Shown here: positions 16,264 to 23,988 of the stretch, piece by piece | Layout: every line of letters starts with the position of its first letter | How positions within the stretch are numbered: the stretch's first letter is position 1 | Source of the DNA: Promethearchaeota archaeon | Lineage (GTDB): Archaea; Asgardarchaeota; Lokiarchaeia; Sigynarchaeales; SOKP01 | Reading direction: 5' to 3' | Assembly (NCBI GenBank): GCA_019058515.1 | Contig: JAHPYY010000025.1 | Coordinates: 1-29,831 of the forward strand | DNA length: 29,831 nt | Position numbers and translations under genes: made by a program | Notes under the pieces: generated by a model | The model's database searches: none | The model's input: the letters and a program-made list of their open reading frames with translations, nothing else | What the model was told of the DNA's origin: nothing

Positions 16264-17508
16264 ATGACTCGATATGTTATAATTGGTGGAGGACCAGCAG
16301 GAGCTATAGCTGCTTTAGAACTAAGGAAATTGGATCATTCTGGGGAGATTGTGATTATCTCAGATGAGGATTACCAATTTTACAAAAGAAGCAAAATAAT
16401 TAATTTGATTTCAAAGAGTTGTACCGAGGATGAACTTTTTATAAAAGGGAAGAACATTTACTACCAAAATAATATTGGATTTATTAATGACTATGTTAAG
16501 AAAATTGATCCTGAAAAAAATCAAGTAATTTTAAATAACGGAACACACTTCCATTACGACTACTTATTAATAGCCTCTGGTGGAAGTCCAATTATGTTGC
16601 CGTGGAAAGGAGTAAATCTAGAAGGGATTCATACTTTATACAATCTTAAAGACGCTAAAGAAGTTGCAAAGCAAGTTTGTAATGCTAAACAAGTGGTCAT
16701 TATAGGAGGAGGATCTATTGCTATGAAAGCAATTCAAAACTTTAAGAAAATTGGATTAGAGATTTCGATTATTGAAAAAGCGAGTCACTTATGGCCTATT
16801 GGGTTTGATAGGAAAGTTGCGAGAATCGTAGAACAAAAAATCAAAGAAAATGGGATTCATATTTATTTGAATGAAGAAATCGTTGAATTTAAAGGTGAAA
16901 ATAATAAAATAAGCTCAGTTGTCCTAAAGGGGGGTCGAAAACTTGCGGCAGATTTAGTAGTTATAACCATAGGAATGAGACCTAATATAAATTTTCTTAA
17001 AGACTCTGGGATTCAGGTGGATAAAGGAGTGATCGTGGATGAGTATATGAGAGCTAATTTCTCAAACATTTTTGCTGCGGGTGATGTTGCTCAACTATAT
17101 GATCCTCTTTATGAAACACCAATCCTTCACCCAACCTGGGGAAATGCTAAAAAACAAGGAAAAATTGCTGCAAAAAATATGGTTGGTAGTGCGGTAAAAT
17201 ATAAAGGAGCAATTCCGGTTCAATCCATTAAAATTTTTGGATTTACTGCCATTGCAGTGGGTATCACTCACTCAAAGAAAAATTTTGATGAACTTTCGTA
17301 TGTTTCATTTGAAAAAAAAATGTCTAGAAAATTTGTACTAAAGAATAACCATTTAATGGGGATATTAGTAATAGGAAAGAATATAAATAAGAAGGTTTTA
17401 AAGCCAATTTTAAAAAAGAAGGTGTTTGACCAGGCAATTCTACCAGATGTTAGGAATGTTCTTTGGGAAGAAGATATTAACCTTGATGAATTAATGAGTA
17501 AGGTATAA
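16264..17508 (+). CDS. FAD-dependent NAD(P)-disulfide oxidoreductase family protein
   Basis: The 414-residue protein has the FAD-binding GGGPAGA (8-14) near the N-terminus, the second dinucleotide-binding motif VIIGGGSIAM near residue 145, the TIGMRPN motif and the FAD-contacting NIFAAGDVA. This is the layout of the NADH oxidase / rubredoxin reductase / coenzyme A disulfide reductase group. The active-site Cys expected early in CoA-disulfide reductases (around residue 43) is missing: the matching segment reads FYKRSKIINL. It is therefore more like a ferredoxin/rubredoxin or NADH:acceptor reductase. The last 60 residues form a family-typical dimerisation tail. It is cytosolic, a single-gene unit with no electron-carrier gene nearby; the natural acceptor is unknown. 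Confidence 0.85.
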   Translation: MTRYVIIGGGPAGAIAALELRKLDHSGEIVIISDEDYQFYKRSKIINLISKSCTEDELFIKGKNIYYQNNIGFINDYVKKIDPEKNQVILNNGTHFHYDYLLIASGGSPIMLPWKGVNLEGIHTLYNLKDAKEVAKQVCNAKQVVIIGGGSIAMKAIQNFKKIGLEISIIEKASHLWPIGFDRKVARIVEQKIKENGIHIYLNEEIVEFKGENNKISSVVLKGGRKLAADLVVITIGMRPNINFLKDSGIQVDKGVIVDEYMRANFSNIFAAGDVAQLYDPLYETPILHPTWGNAKKQGKIAAKNMVGSAVKYKGAIPVQSIKIFGFTAIAVGITHSKKNFDELSYVSFEKKMSRKFVLKNNHLMGILVIGKNINKKVLKPILKKKVFDQAILPDVRNVLWEEDINLDELMSKV

Positions 17509-17629
17509 AGTTAATAAAAGAAAATTTCTAGACTATAATATTTACAAGATTTATCAACGCCTTCTACACGCTAAGATTCATAAGGACTTGTGTTTAAACC
17601 AGAATAAAAAGGATAAAGATAAGTATTTT

Positions 17630-18163
17630 TTAAATCGTAATCGATTTACTCATCGTAATTTTCTTAGCTAATTCCATAAACGCGTCTTCTACGTTTTCCC
17701 CAGATTTTGCTGATGTTTCGATATAATTGCATCTTCTACTCTCTGCGAAGGATTTGGCTTCATTCCTGTCGACTACCGTCCCGACATCTTCTAATAAATC
17801 CAGTTTATTTCCAATTAATATGAAAGGAATGTCCTCTCTAATGAATTTTGTTAACTCCGGATACCATCTTCCTGTTAGTTGAGAATAGGTAAAATCCCGG
17901 GTTAGATCAAAAACAAGTAGCGCTCCATTTGCTCCGCTATAGAAGTTCTTTCTCATGAATTTAAAACGCTCCTGTCCGCCAATGTCCCAGATTATCAATT
18001 TAATGTTTGCATCGTTTATCTTTATATCTTTTTTTAAGAAATCTACACCAATAGTCATCTTATAAGATGTAGCAAATTGGTTATGGATAAATCTATTTAA
18101 AAGGCTAGTTTTGCCCACAGCGGCCGGACCGACGAGAATTATTTTAAATGCAATATCAACCAT
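17630..18163 (-). CDS. Rab/Ras-like small GTPase
   Basis: The 177-residue protein is a complete small GTPase. G1 is GPAAVGKTS (12-20), switch I carries T37 in MTIGVDF, switch II is WDIGGQERF (59-67), G4 is NKLD (119-122) and G5 is ETSAKSG (149-155). The core is Rab-like, but the double glycine in DIGGQE is the form seen in Arf, Gtr/Rag and many Asgard GTPases rather than the Rab DTAGQE. The C-terminus ends KKITMSKSITI with no cysteine, so it cannot be prenylated like eukaryotic Rabs; membrane binding would need a partner. Small GTPases of this kind are abundant in Asgard genomes. The target process is unknown; the Gln of switch II suggests it hydrolyses GTP with the usual mechanism. Confidence 0.92.
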   Translation of the reverse strand: MVDIAFKIILVGPAAVGKTSLLNRFIHNQFATSYKMTIGVDFLKKDIKINDANIKLIIWDIGGQERFKFMRKNFYSGANGALLVFDLTRDFTYSQLTGRWYPELTKFIREDIPFILIGNKLDLLEDVGTVVDRNEAKSFAESRRCNYIETSAKSGENVEDAFMELAKKITMSKSITI

Positions 18164-18240
18164 TTAATTATGCCTATTTTATAAAAAAAATTTCTAGATT
18201 AAAGTAAACTCCTATTATATTTATATTTATATTTATAAGT

Positions 18241-18675
18241 TTAGAACTCAAGAACTCCATAATGGCTAGTCATTTTCCATTCGCTTCCCACTTTTGAGTA
18301 AATTTTACAAACTTGTCCTCTCCAGTGATTTCTATTCCCTTCAGAATCGATCCATAAGGTATCTATGTCAACTACAGCGAACGCACCGTCTTTCTCTTTC
18401 GAGATTTCGATTTTTTTAATTTCTCTAATGTTTCGAGCAAGCTGATGCGTATTGAATAACTTTAGCCAATCATTCCTCCAGCGATCGTAATTATACCTGC
18501 CCCATTCCAATACCCAATCCATAGGATCGTGAGATTGGGGTGTTCTTGGCCAAGGCCATACCATATCTGGGTGAAAAATAGTCATTAATAGACCAACATC
18601 TTTAGTATCCCATGCTCTAGTCTCTCTGTTAACGATCTCAATAATTTCTTCTCTAACTTTGTTGCTTGTCATCAA
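18241..18675 (-). CDS. NTF2-like / SnoaL-like domain protein
   Basis: The 144-residue protein has the typical N-terminal helix with a W and D before the first strand (REEIIEIVNRETRAWDTKD), the helix-turn LLMTIFHPDMVWPWP, and late strands AFAVVDIDTLWID, NHWRGQVCKIYSK and EWKMTSHYGVLEF. This is the cone-shaped fold of the SnoaL/ketosteroid-isomerase/DUF4440 group. Members are small-molecule isomerases, hydrolases or binding proteins; conserved polar residues in the pocket cannot be assigned to a reaction here. It is 77 bp upstream of the GTPase on the same strand, possibly transcribed with it. Confidence 0.75.
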   Translation of the reverse strand: MMTSNKVREEIIEIVNRETRAWDTKDVGLLMTIFHPDMVWPWPRTPQSHDPMDWVLEWGRYNYDRWRNDWLKLFNTHQLARNIREIKKIEISKEKDGAFAVVDIDTLWIDSEGNRNHWRGQVCKIYSKVGSEWKMTSHYGVLEF

Positions 18676-18771
18676 TTCTCTTTAGTTTTGGGTATTAATA
18701 ATAAATAATAATATTAAAATTGAGTTTATTGTTATCTAGAATTAATATCTTTCTCCAATAGGAAAATAGCG

Positions 18772-19617
18772 ATGGAATCAAAAAAACTATACCAAAAGCT
18801 TGATTTGGATTTTGATCTTAATAATCTCACCGACGATTGGAAGGATATGGAATACAATCGCTATATTAGTGAGAATTTTAAATCACGCTATATGGGAGTT
18901 CTACTTGATAATTCTGATGCGGTTGAATCTGTATTTACTGCGGTATTCCCAAGCGATAAGGTCTTAAACGAGATTTTAAGTTTAGGAAAAGAAAACATCC
19001 TTTTGGTGACTCACCATCCGATGGTTTGGGATATAAGGAATCCTTCAGTGTTTCAAAATATGAACCCGGACTTACTCCCAAAGTTAAAAGCAAAACAGAT
19101 CTCGATTTACACCTTGCATGTACCGTTAGATAAAAACGGAGAATATTCAACGAGCACCAATTTGGCAAAAGCGCTCGACATATCAATTGAAGGGGAGTTT
19201 TACGAATATTTTGGGGCAAAAGTGGGTGTTTTTGGGAAAACCGACTTGGATACACCGCAACAAATAGCTGATAAGTTAAGCACCGTCGTAGGACATAAAA
19301 CAAAACTTTGGAGCTACGGATCGGACAAAATCCGAAATCATCAAGTTGCGGTTGTGGGGGGAGGCGGGAATAATGTCGAAGGTATTGAGGAAATAATTCA
19401 GCTAGGAATCAACACCTATGTTACAGGGGTAACTGTATTAAATTTTTTTAGCAAAAATGTACACGAATTTGAGATTGAGAATGATATAAACCTTATAGGA
19501 GGGACGCATTACTCTACGGAAAAATTCGCTTGCATCGCTTTATGTAAATATTTTGAGAAAATTGGTTTAAGTTGCAAATTTATTGAAGGTTCTCCCGTTT
19601 TGGAAGATATGGAATGA
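18772..19617 (+). CDS. Nif3-like dinuclear-metal protein (NIF3/YbgI family)
   Basis: The 281-residue protein has the Nif3 metal-binding motifs: LLVTHHPMVWD (His pair), TLHVPLDKN (His and Asp), and GGTHYSTEKF near the C-terminus (His and Glu). The central segment carries the GGGGNN stretch seen in the family. Nif3 proteins form toroidal hexamers with a two-metal site in each subunit. They have been called GTP cyclohydrolase I type 2, but the real substrate is unsettled. Here the N-terminus is longer than in the bacterial short forms by about 45 residues (LYQKLDLDFDLNNLTDDW), which lacks a known motif. It is a single gene, with no clear operon partner. Confidence 0.85.
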   Translation: MESKKLYQKLDLDFDLNNLTDDWKDMEYNRYISENFKSRYMGVLLDNSDAVESVFTAVFPSDKVLNEILSLGKENILLVTHHPMVWDIRNPSVFQNMNPDLLPKLKAKQISIYTLHVPLDKNGEYSTSTNLAKALDISIEGEFYEYFGAKVGVFGKTDLDTPQQIADKLSTVVGHKTKLWSYGSDKIRNHQVAVVGGGGNNVEGIEEIIQLGINTYVTGVTVLNFFSKNVHEFEIENDINLIGGTHYSTEKFACIALCKYFEKIGLSCKFIEGSPVLEDME

Positions 19618-19651
19618 AAATTATAATGTACAAGTTCCCTTTTTTAAACAA

Positions 19652-20701
19652 TTATTTAGGATTTAAAATCTCTTCAGCGCTTACAGTTTTACCGTAAACT
19701 TCTATTCCCAGAGAGAGTAACCCATCGAGACCGATTGGTTCGTTTTCTAATCTATTTGACTGCCAAATTTTCAGACGATTAAACTCTTTCTTTATATCAT
19801 CAGCATACTTCAATTGAGTGGTTCTTACATTATTACAAAATTTACAGTCATCAGAGTGAGGAATTACCATATTTATGTGCACACCATCGAGTGAAATGTA
19901 TTTGCGCGTTAAATCCCTTGCCCGTTTGATCTCCTCGAAGCTTGCTTTTTCTGGTATGGTTACCAATCTAAGAGATCCCACATCGTGGATTAATTCAGTT
20001 ATCCTTTCTCCCCGATTTTCGAGATCTTTTAACATTCCTAAAACGCTCTCGGATAAATGTCGTTTTTCCTCTTGTTTTACGAAGGGTTTCATTAGTGTTT
20101 TCCACATTTTAGAAATATTCTTTAAAGTACTCCGTATGGAATTATAGAAGTTTAATGAATACTTCAGCACAACTTTAACTTGGTCTTCGGGAATCTCAAA
20201 CAAAGCAAGCATATTACCCGTAGGGGGAAAATCCGCAACTATTATGTGAAAGTCTATGCTCTCTGCTCTAGTATCTCGATATAATGAATCTTCAGCGTCG
20301 AGGATTTTCTGAAAGAAGATTGCGTTTTTCAAAGCTAAGGGTATTGAATCAGCGGTAAATGTGGTATCGATAAAAGTTTCAATCTGGGGAATTAACCCCA
20401 CTATTGGCATTTGTTTCATTAAGGCTTTCATTTTTGAGATTAAATCAGAGGTATACTCTTCGGCGTAAACATTAGGATCCGGTTCTATACCCCATAGATT
20501 GTCGGTAAGCTTAGTTAATTTGTTACCGATCTCTAAACTAAACAAATCAGAAAGATTGTGAGCCATATCAAAGGAAATCAACAATATTTTCTTATTTGGA
20601 AGTAATCTCGACAGCATCACGGCAGTTGATGCGCTAATAGAGCTTTTACCTACTCCGCCCTTACCTCCAAGCACAATTATTCTTTCAATCATTTGAACCA
20701 T
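19652..20701 (-). CDS. ArsA/GET3-family ATPase with zinc CxxC motif
   Basis: The 349-residue protein has the deviant Walker A GGKGGVGKSS (12-21), switch I FDMAHNLSDLF, switch II ADFPPTGNMLALFEIPE, and the zinc motif C-x2-C in DDCKFCNNVRTTQLKYADDI near residue 285. In Get3/TRC40 the CxxC pair holds the dimer together and the ATPase delivers tail-anchored proteins to the membrane; arsenite pumps (ArsA) lack this motif. So I favour a Get3-like targeting factor over arsenic export. Canonical DPAH is FDMAH here and DTAPTGH is ADFPPTGN, small variations of the switches. Either Met1 or Met4 can be the start. It lies near the ftsY-secE cluster, but on its own transcript. Confidence 0.88.
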   Translation of the reverse strand: MVQMIERIIVLGGKGGVGKSSISASTAVMLSRLLPNKKILLISFDMAHNLSDLFSLEIGNKLTKLTDNLWGIEPDPNVYAEEYTSDLISKMKALMKQMPIVGLIPQIETFIDTTFTADSIPLALKNAIFFQKILDAEDSLYRDTRAESIDFHIIVADFPPTGNMLALFEIPEDQVKVVLKYSLNFYNSIRSTLKNISKMWKTLMKPFVKQEEKRHLSESVLGMLKDLENRGERITELIHDVGSLRLVTIPEKASFEEIKRARDLTRKYISLDGVHINMVIPHSDDCKFCNNVRTTQLKYADDIKKEFNRLKIWQSNRLENEPIGLDGLLSLGIEVYGKTVSAEEILNPK

Positions 20702-21073
20702 AGAGATAATTTAAATAATTTAGATAACACGGGGAATAATAAAAAGCTGTTTAATCCAAATTCTAATCCGATAATTCATATTAGTAAAGAGGTATAAACC
20801 CGCCTACCACATTAATTTCCGCGTAGTAACTACTTGTTGAGTCAAAATTTGGAAATCTTGCGTAATTTAACTATTTAGGAAAAATTTTATTATATGGAGG
20901 TTTATCATAATTGATCATCTTCGCAAAGATGATGAATTAAAAAATATATTATATTTGTAATTATAACACAAATAATCATCTAACTCAACAAAAACAAGAT
21001 TACCTTTTATTAATTTCATTGTTTTTCAAATTAGATTAAATAAATCAATTGGTTATTAATTACTATTAAGGAA
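20702..21073. other. Intergenic region upstream of dnaG, with one inverted repeat
   Basis: These 372 bases hold no open frame that I can support. They contain the start region of the Get3-like gene on the minus strand and the promoter of dnaG on the plus strand; TTAAATAAAT around 21036 lies about 35 nt before the dnaG start. A perfect inverted repeat, ATCATCTT-CGCA-AAGATGAT, sits at 20915-20934. It is not followed by a T-run, so it is not a typical terminator, and it may be an operator or a structured leader. The rest is AT-rich with no recognisable RNA gene. Confidence 0.4.
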
Positions 21074-22287
21074 GTGATCAAGATTACTCATCAGAATGAT
21101 TTTACAACAAAATATATTATTGAAGCGAAATTCACAATTAAGGGAGTGGTCGAAAAAAGCGACATTGTAGGCGCCGTATTCGGCCAATGATAATAAAGCC
21201 ATTTCGGCTTATCGGTTAAACGGAAGGACTTCTATTAGATTTAGATTTGAGAGATCTTCAGAAGTCAGGAAGAATAGGGCGTATTGAAGTCGAAAACGAA
21301 TCAAAAGAAGGGATATCTGAAGGCATAATTATTATTCCCTCGTCTCTTACCAGAAAAGAGACCGCGTTATTGGCAGCTACAGTTGAGACTGTGTCGCGAG
21401 TAGGACCATGCGAAGCTAGTATAAAGTTATTAGAAATACGAGACGTTCGAGAAACTAAAAGGCAAAAGATCATTAAAAGAGCTGCCGAGTTACTAAAAGA
21501 ATGGGATCAAAAATCTCTTGAACCCTCTGAAATTGAAGAAAAAATAGATAAAAACATAAAATTAGGAGAAATTATTTCTTGGGGCTCGGAAAACCTTCCT
21601 GCGGGACCTGAAGTTGAAACAAGCGAAGATTTAATAATTGTCGAAGGAAGAGCAGATGTGTTAAATTTATTACGAATTGGCATTAAAAATACTGTTGCTG
21701 TACAGGGAACTCATGTGCCTAAGTCAATTATCGAATTGACGAAAACTAAGGGCGAAATTACTGCTTTTATTGACGGTGATCGAGGTGGAACCATAATATT
21801 GAACGAGTTGCTTCAAGTAGCGAAAATAGATTATGTTGCCAGAGCCCCCGAGGGTTTTGAGGTTGAAGAACTAACAAGAAAACAATTAATTAAAGCTCTT
21901 CAGAATAAAAAACCCGCCCATGGTCAGAAGGTGGAAATAACTGAAGTAAAGCAGAAAGAGCCGAAAATAAAAGAAGCCCCTCTGGCAAAACTACTAAAAA
22001 AAATAAAAGTGAAGGACAAGGATGTAATAATAAATACCGTTAGCAGTATCAAATCTGGATACAGTGTTGGGTTCAATAAAAATGGAGAGAAGATATTTGA
22101 AGTACCCGTAGCGGAACTATATAACGAAATTCAGAACTATAAAGATTCAAGACACATCATTATCGATGGAATATTAACCGAACGGTTGTTAAATCAGATT
22201 AAAAACATGAAAATCTCTTTTATAGCTTGCAAAAACAAAGAGGAAGATGTTCGAATTCCAAGCTCAATAAATGTTTTCTATTTTTAA
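21074..22287 (+). CDS. dnaG: Archaeal DnaG primase-like protein, split by a 32-nt intron
   Basis: After removal of 21188-21219 the gene encodes 393 residues, normal for archaeal DnaG. Exon 1 (21074-21187, GTG start) gives KYIIEAKFTIKGVVEKSDIV and then GAVFGQ. Exon 2 (from 21220) continues TEGLLLDLDLRDLQKSGRIG, the conserved N-terminal domain. The TOPRIM domain follows with DLIIVEGRADV and AFIDGDRGG, then the archaeal C-terminal domain (ISFIACKNKEEDVRIPSSIN). Without splicing the product stops at codon 39, and only a TTG at 21247 would restart it, losing the first 47 residues of a conserved domain. Archaeal DnaG makes RNA primers and is also part of the exosome, where it helps poly(A)-rich RNA processing. 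It converges with the OsmC gene. Confidence 0.88.
21188..21219 (+). other. Predicted bulge-helix-bulge (BHB) intron in dnaG
   Basis: The 32-nt segment contains in-frame TGA, TAA, TAA and is not a multiple of three. Its RNA pairs as follows: GGCC (21182-21185) with GGTT (21214-21217) makes the 4-bp central helix with two G-U pairs; GATAA (21189-21193) with TTATC (21209-21213) makes the inner helix; GCC (198-200) with GGC (206-208) closes the intron hairpin. The 3-nt bulges are AAT (21186-21188) and AAA (21218-21220). Cutting after the second base of each bulge, the known position for the archaeal splicing endonuclease, joins CAA to ACG and restores the frame. The outer exon-exon helix is weak (TTC 21179-21181 with GAA 21223-21225), a relaxed BHB. 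Confidence 0.82.
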
Positions 22288-22308
22288 TTTTTTAAATTTT
22301 CTCGTTTT

Positions 22309-22722
22309 TTAAGAAAACTTTACATTAATAGGAAATCCGCTAAGTATAGAATTTGAGACGATACAATACTTCTGAAATTTTTCTATACAATCCTTTATTA
22401 TATCCTCGTCGGAGTCTTTTTGGGATTTAAAGGAAATTGAGACATCTACTTGCGTAATTTCTAAGTTTAATTGGGGACCAGTGTGCTTAAGAGTTCCATC
22501 TATATTGATTATTAGATTGTCTACATTTACATTTTCTTTCTGAAGACAGTATGCAAAAGTAGTTCCTAAACATCCTCCAATCCCGATTAAAAAATACTCC
22601 ACTGAGCTTGGCCCTTGATCCGTCCCGTGAAAAGATTCTGGCTCGTCAAGTTGTATATCAGTAAATTGACGAGTTTTAGCAATATAATTTAGACCACTTT
22701 TTTGTTGAATGGATACCCTCAT
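22309..22722 (-). CDS. OsmC-family protein
   Basis: The 137-residue protein has the two OsmC cysteines in their usual settings: GIGGCLGTTFAYCLQ (first Cys, start of the central helix) and IEKFQKYCIVSNSIL (second Cys in the later helix). The N-terminal strands carry SFHGTDQGPSSVEYFL, the loop seen in the YhfA-like group of the family. OsmC/Ohr proteins are peroxidases acting on organic hydroperoxides with a Cys pair; YhfA-like members have less certain activity. It is the last gene of the minus-strand cluster starting with aIF6, 56 nt behind secE, but may have its own promoter. It converges on dnaG with a 21-nt gap. Confidence 0.85.
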   Translation of the reverse strand: MRVSIQQKSGLNYIAKTRQFTDIQLDEPESFHGTDQGPSSVEYFLIGIGGCLGTTFAYCLQKENVNVDNLIINIDGTLKHTGPQLNLEITQVDVSISFKSQKDSDEDIIKDCIEKFQKYCIVSNSILSGFPINVKFS

Positions 22723-22778
22723 TTTGATTTAAAATTTGCTAATTGAAAAAATAGATTATTGTAAACACAAAAACTGAG

Positions 22779-23024
22779 TTACGTTCTCCCTAAACGAAGT
22801 AATACTGTAAACAGTAATTGAATTACGTAAAATAATCCCCCTAAAATCACTAACCCAACCAAGATAATTTTTGCCACCGTCCAATACTCCTTTCTACTGG
22901 GCTTATTAGCAATTTTGATTATTCTTCTAATATTTTTGAAGAGACTTACAAGTCTATCGTATAGACTTGCTTTTTTCTTTTTTGAATACTTGGAATACTT
23001 TGAATCGTATTTAGGATAGGACAT
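22779..23024 (-). CDS. secE: Protein translocase subunit SecE / Sec61 gamma
   Basis: The 81-residue protein has a Lys/Tyr-rich N-terminus, the amphipathic helix LVSLFKNIRRIIKIANKPSR with the conserved KPSRKEYW, and one C-terminal membrane helix (AKIILVGLVILGGLFYVIQL). This is the archaeal/eukaryotic short SecE form with a single transmembrane segment, which clamps the SecY channel. Archaeal secE usually sits beside nusG and ribosomal protein genes. Here it follows ftsY by 44 nt, so signal-recognition receptor and translocon subunit are probably on one transcript. The N-terminal repeats of Ser-Lys-Tyr (KYDSKYSKYSKKKK) are unusual. Confidence 0.85.
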   Translation of the reverse strand: MSYPKYDSKYSKYSKKKKASLYDRLVSLFKNIRRIIKIANKPSRKEYWTVAKIILVGLVILGGLFYVIQLLFTVLLRLGRT

Positions 23025-23068
23025 TTTACTATTTGAATAAATTTTAATTTTCTAAAAAAATTTTGCTA

Positions 23069-23959
23069 TTAATTTACATCGAGAATATTTGACGCAAATT
23101 CGTCTTTATCAAATGGTTTTAAATCGCTATATCTTTGGCCTACACCAACGTAAATTATGGGTTTCTTGGTTTCGAAGGATATAGATAACGCAGCTCCTCC
23201 CTTTGCATCGGCGTCTAATTTAGTAAGTATATTTGCATCAATACCCACATATTCCTTGAATTGCTTAGCTTGATGTAACGCGTCATTCCCAGCCAAACTA
23301 TCTCCAACAAACACGATAAGATTTGGTTGAGCAACTCTGACTATTTTTTGCATTTCTTTCATCAAATTTTTGTCCGTTACTTGCCTTCCTGCGGTATCAA
23401 TAAGAACCACATCAATGTTTTTTGCTTTAGCGTGTTCAATAGCATCAAAACCTACAGACGCAGGATCTGATTTATATTCGTGTTTGATAACTCTTACTCC
23501 GACGTTACTCATATGTTTGGATAATTGCTCAATAGCTCCTGCTCTAAATGTATCCGCTGCTGCGGCTACACATGATAAAGAATTTTCCTTAAGTAGATGC
23601 GCCACTTTGGCAATTGTAGTTGTCTTTCCCGTCCCATTTACCCCAAGAAAGACGATTACATAAGGTCTGGTAGATTTTTTTATTTCAGCAATCAGATCTA
23701 TTTCTTTTTCGGGAGTTAATATCTCATTTACTACTTCTGTAAGCACCTCTAACATTGCTTTCTTAGTAGAACTAAATCGTCCTATCTGCTCTCCCTCAAA
23801 TTCACTGGCAATTTTTTCGCATATTTCTTCTGCGGTGTCAATTGCAACATCGTTACTAATTAACAGTAATTTTAAATCATAGAGGGATTTGTCGAGTTTT
23901 TTATCCGTTAATGTTTTATTTACGAAAGATGAGAACGCATATTTTAATTTGTCGAGCAT
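23069..23959 (-). CDS. ftsY: Signal recognition particle receptor FtsY
   Basis: The 296-residue protein is an SRP GTPase of the FtsY type. The N domain is helices 1-85, and the G domain shows GVNGTGKTTT (106-115), DTFRAGAIEQL (136-146), DTAGR (188-192), TKLDADAKGG and the closing GVGQRYSDLKPFD. The last motif is FtsY-specific, and there is no Met-rich M domain as in SRP54. It receives SRP-ribosome complexes at the membrane and hydrolyses GTP in a complex with SRP54. There is almost no A domain, as is common in archaea, and the first helix (MLDKLKYAFSSFVNK) may bind the membrane. It lies in the classical archaeal cluster behind prefoldin alpha, 29 nt away. Confidence 0.95.
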   Translation of the reverse strand: MLDKLKYAFSSFVNKTLTDKKLDKSLYDLKLLLISNDVAIDTAEEICEKIASEFEGEQIGRFSSTKKAMLEVLTEVVNEILTPEKEIDLIAEIKKSTRPYVIVFLGVNGTGKTTTIAKVAHLLKENSLSCVAAAADTFRAGAIEQLSKHMSNVGVRVIKHEYKSDPASVGFDAIEHAKAKNIDVVLIDTAGRQVTDKNLMKEMQKIVRVAQPNLIVFVGDSLAGNDALHQAKQFKEYVGIDANILTKLDADAKGGAALSISFETKKPIIYVGVGQRYSDLKPFDKDEFASNILDVN

Positions 23960-23988
23960 AATAACTTGCGATGAATGAAATTTTAACT

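Noticed and set aside
16264..17508. Calling the flavoprotein a coenzyme A disulfide reductase
   Set aside because: The active-site cysteine expected early in that enzyme is absent.
19652..20701. Calling the ATPase an arsenite pump subunit
   Set aside because: It has a single ATPase domain with the Get3 CxxC zinc motif, and no arsB or arsenic regulator is nearby.
21188..21219. Reading the dnaG break as a plain frameshift pseudogene, a sequencing error or translational bypassing
   Set aside because: A 32-nt insertion is not a usual sequencing error; both sides are highly conserved and undamaged; the cut points coincide with bulge positions of a BHB. Bypassing normally needs matching take-off and landing codons, and CAA is not repeated at the landing site.
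21247..22287. DnaG starting at the TTG codon at 21247
   Set aside because: It would lack 47 residues of a conserved N-terminal domain whose codons are all present upstream in exon 1 and the first nine codons of exon 2.
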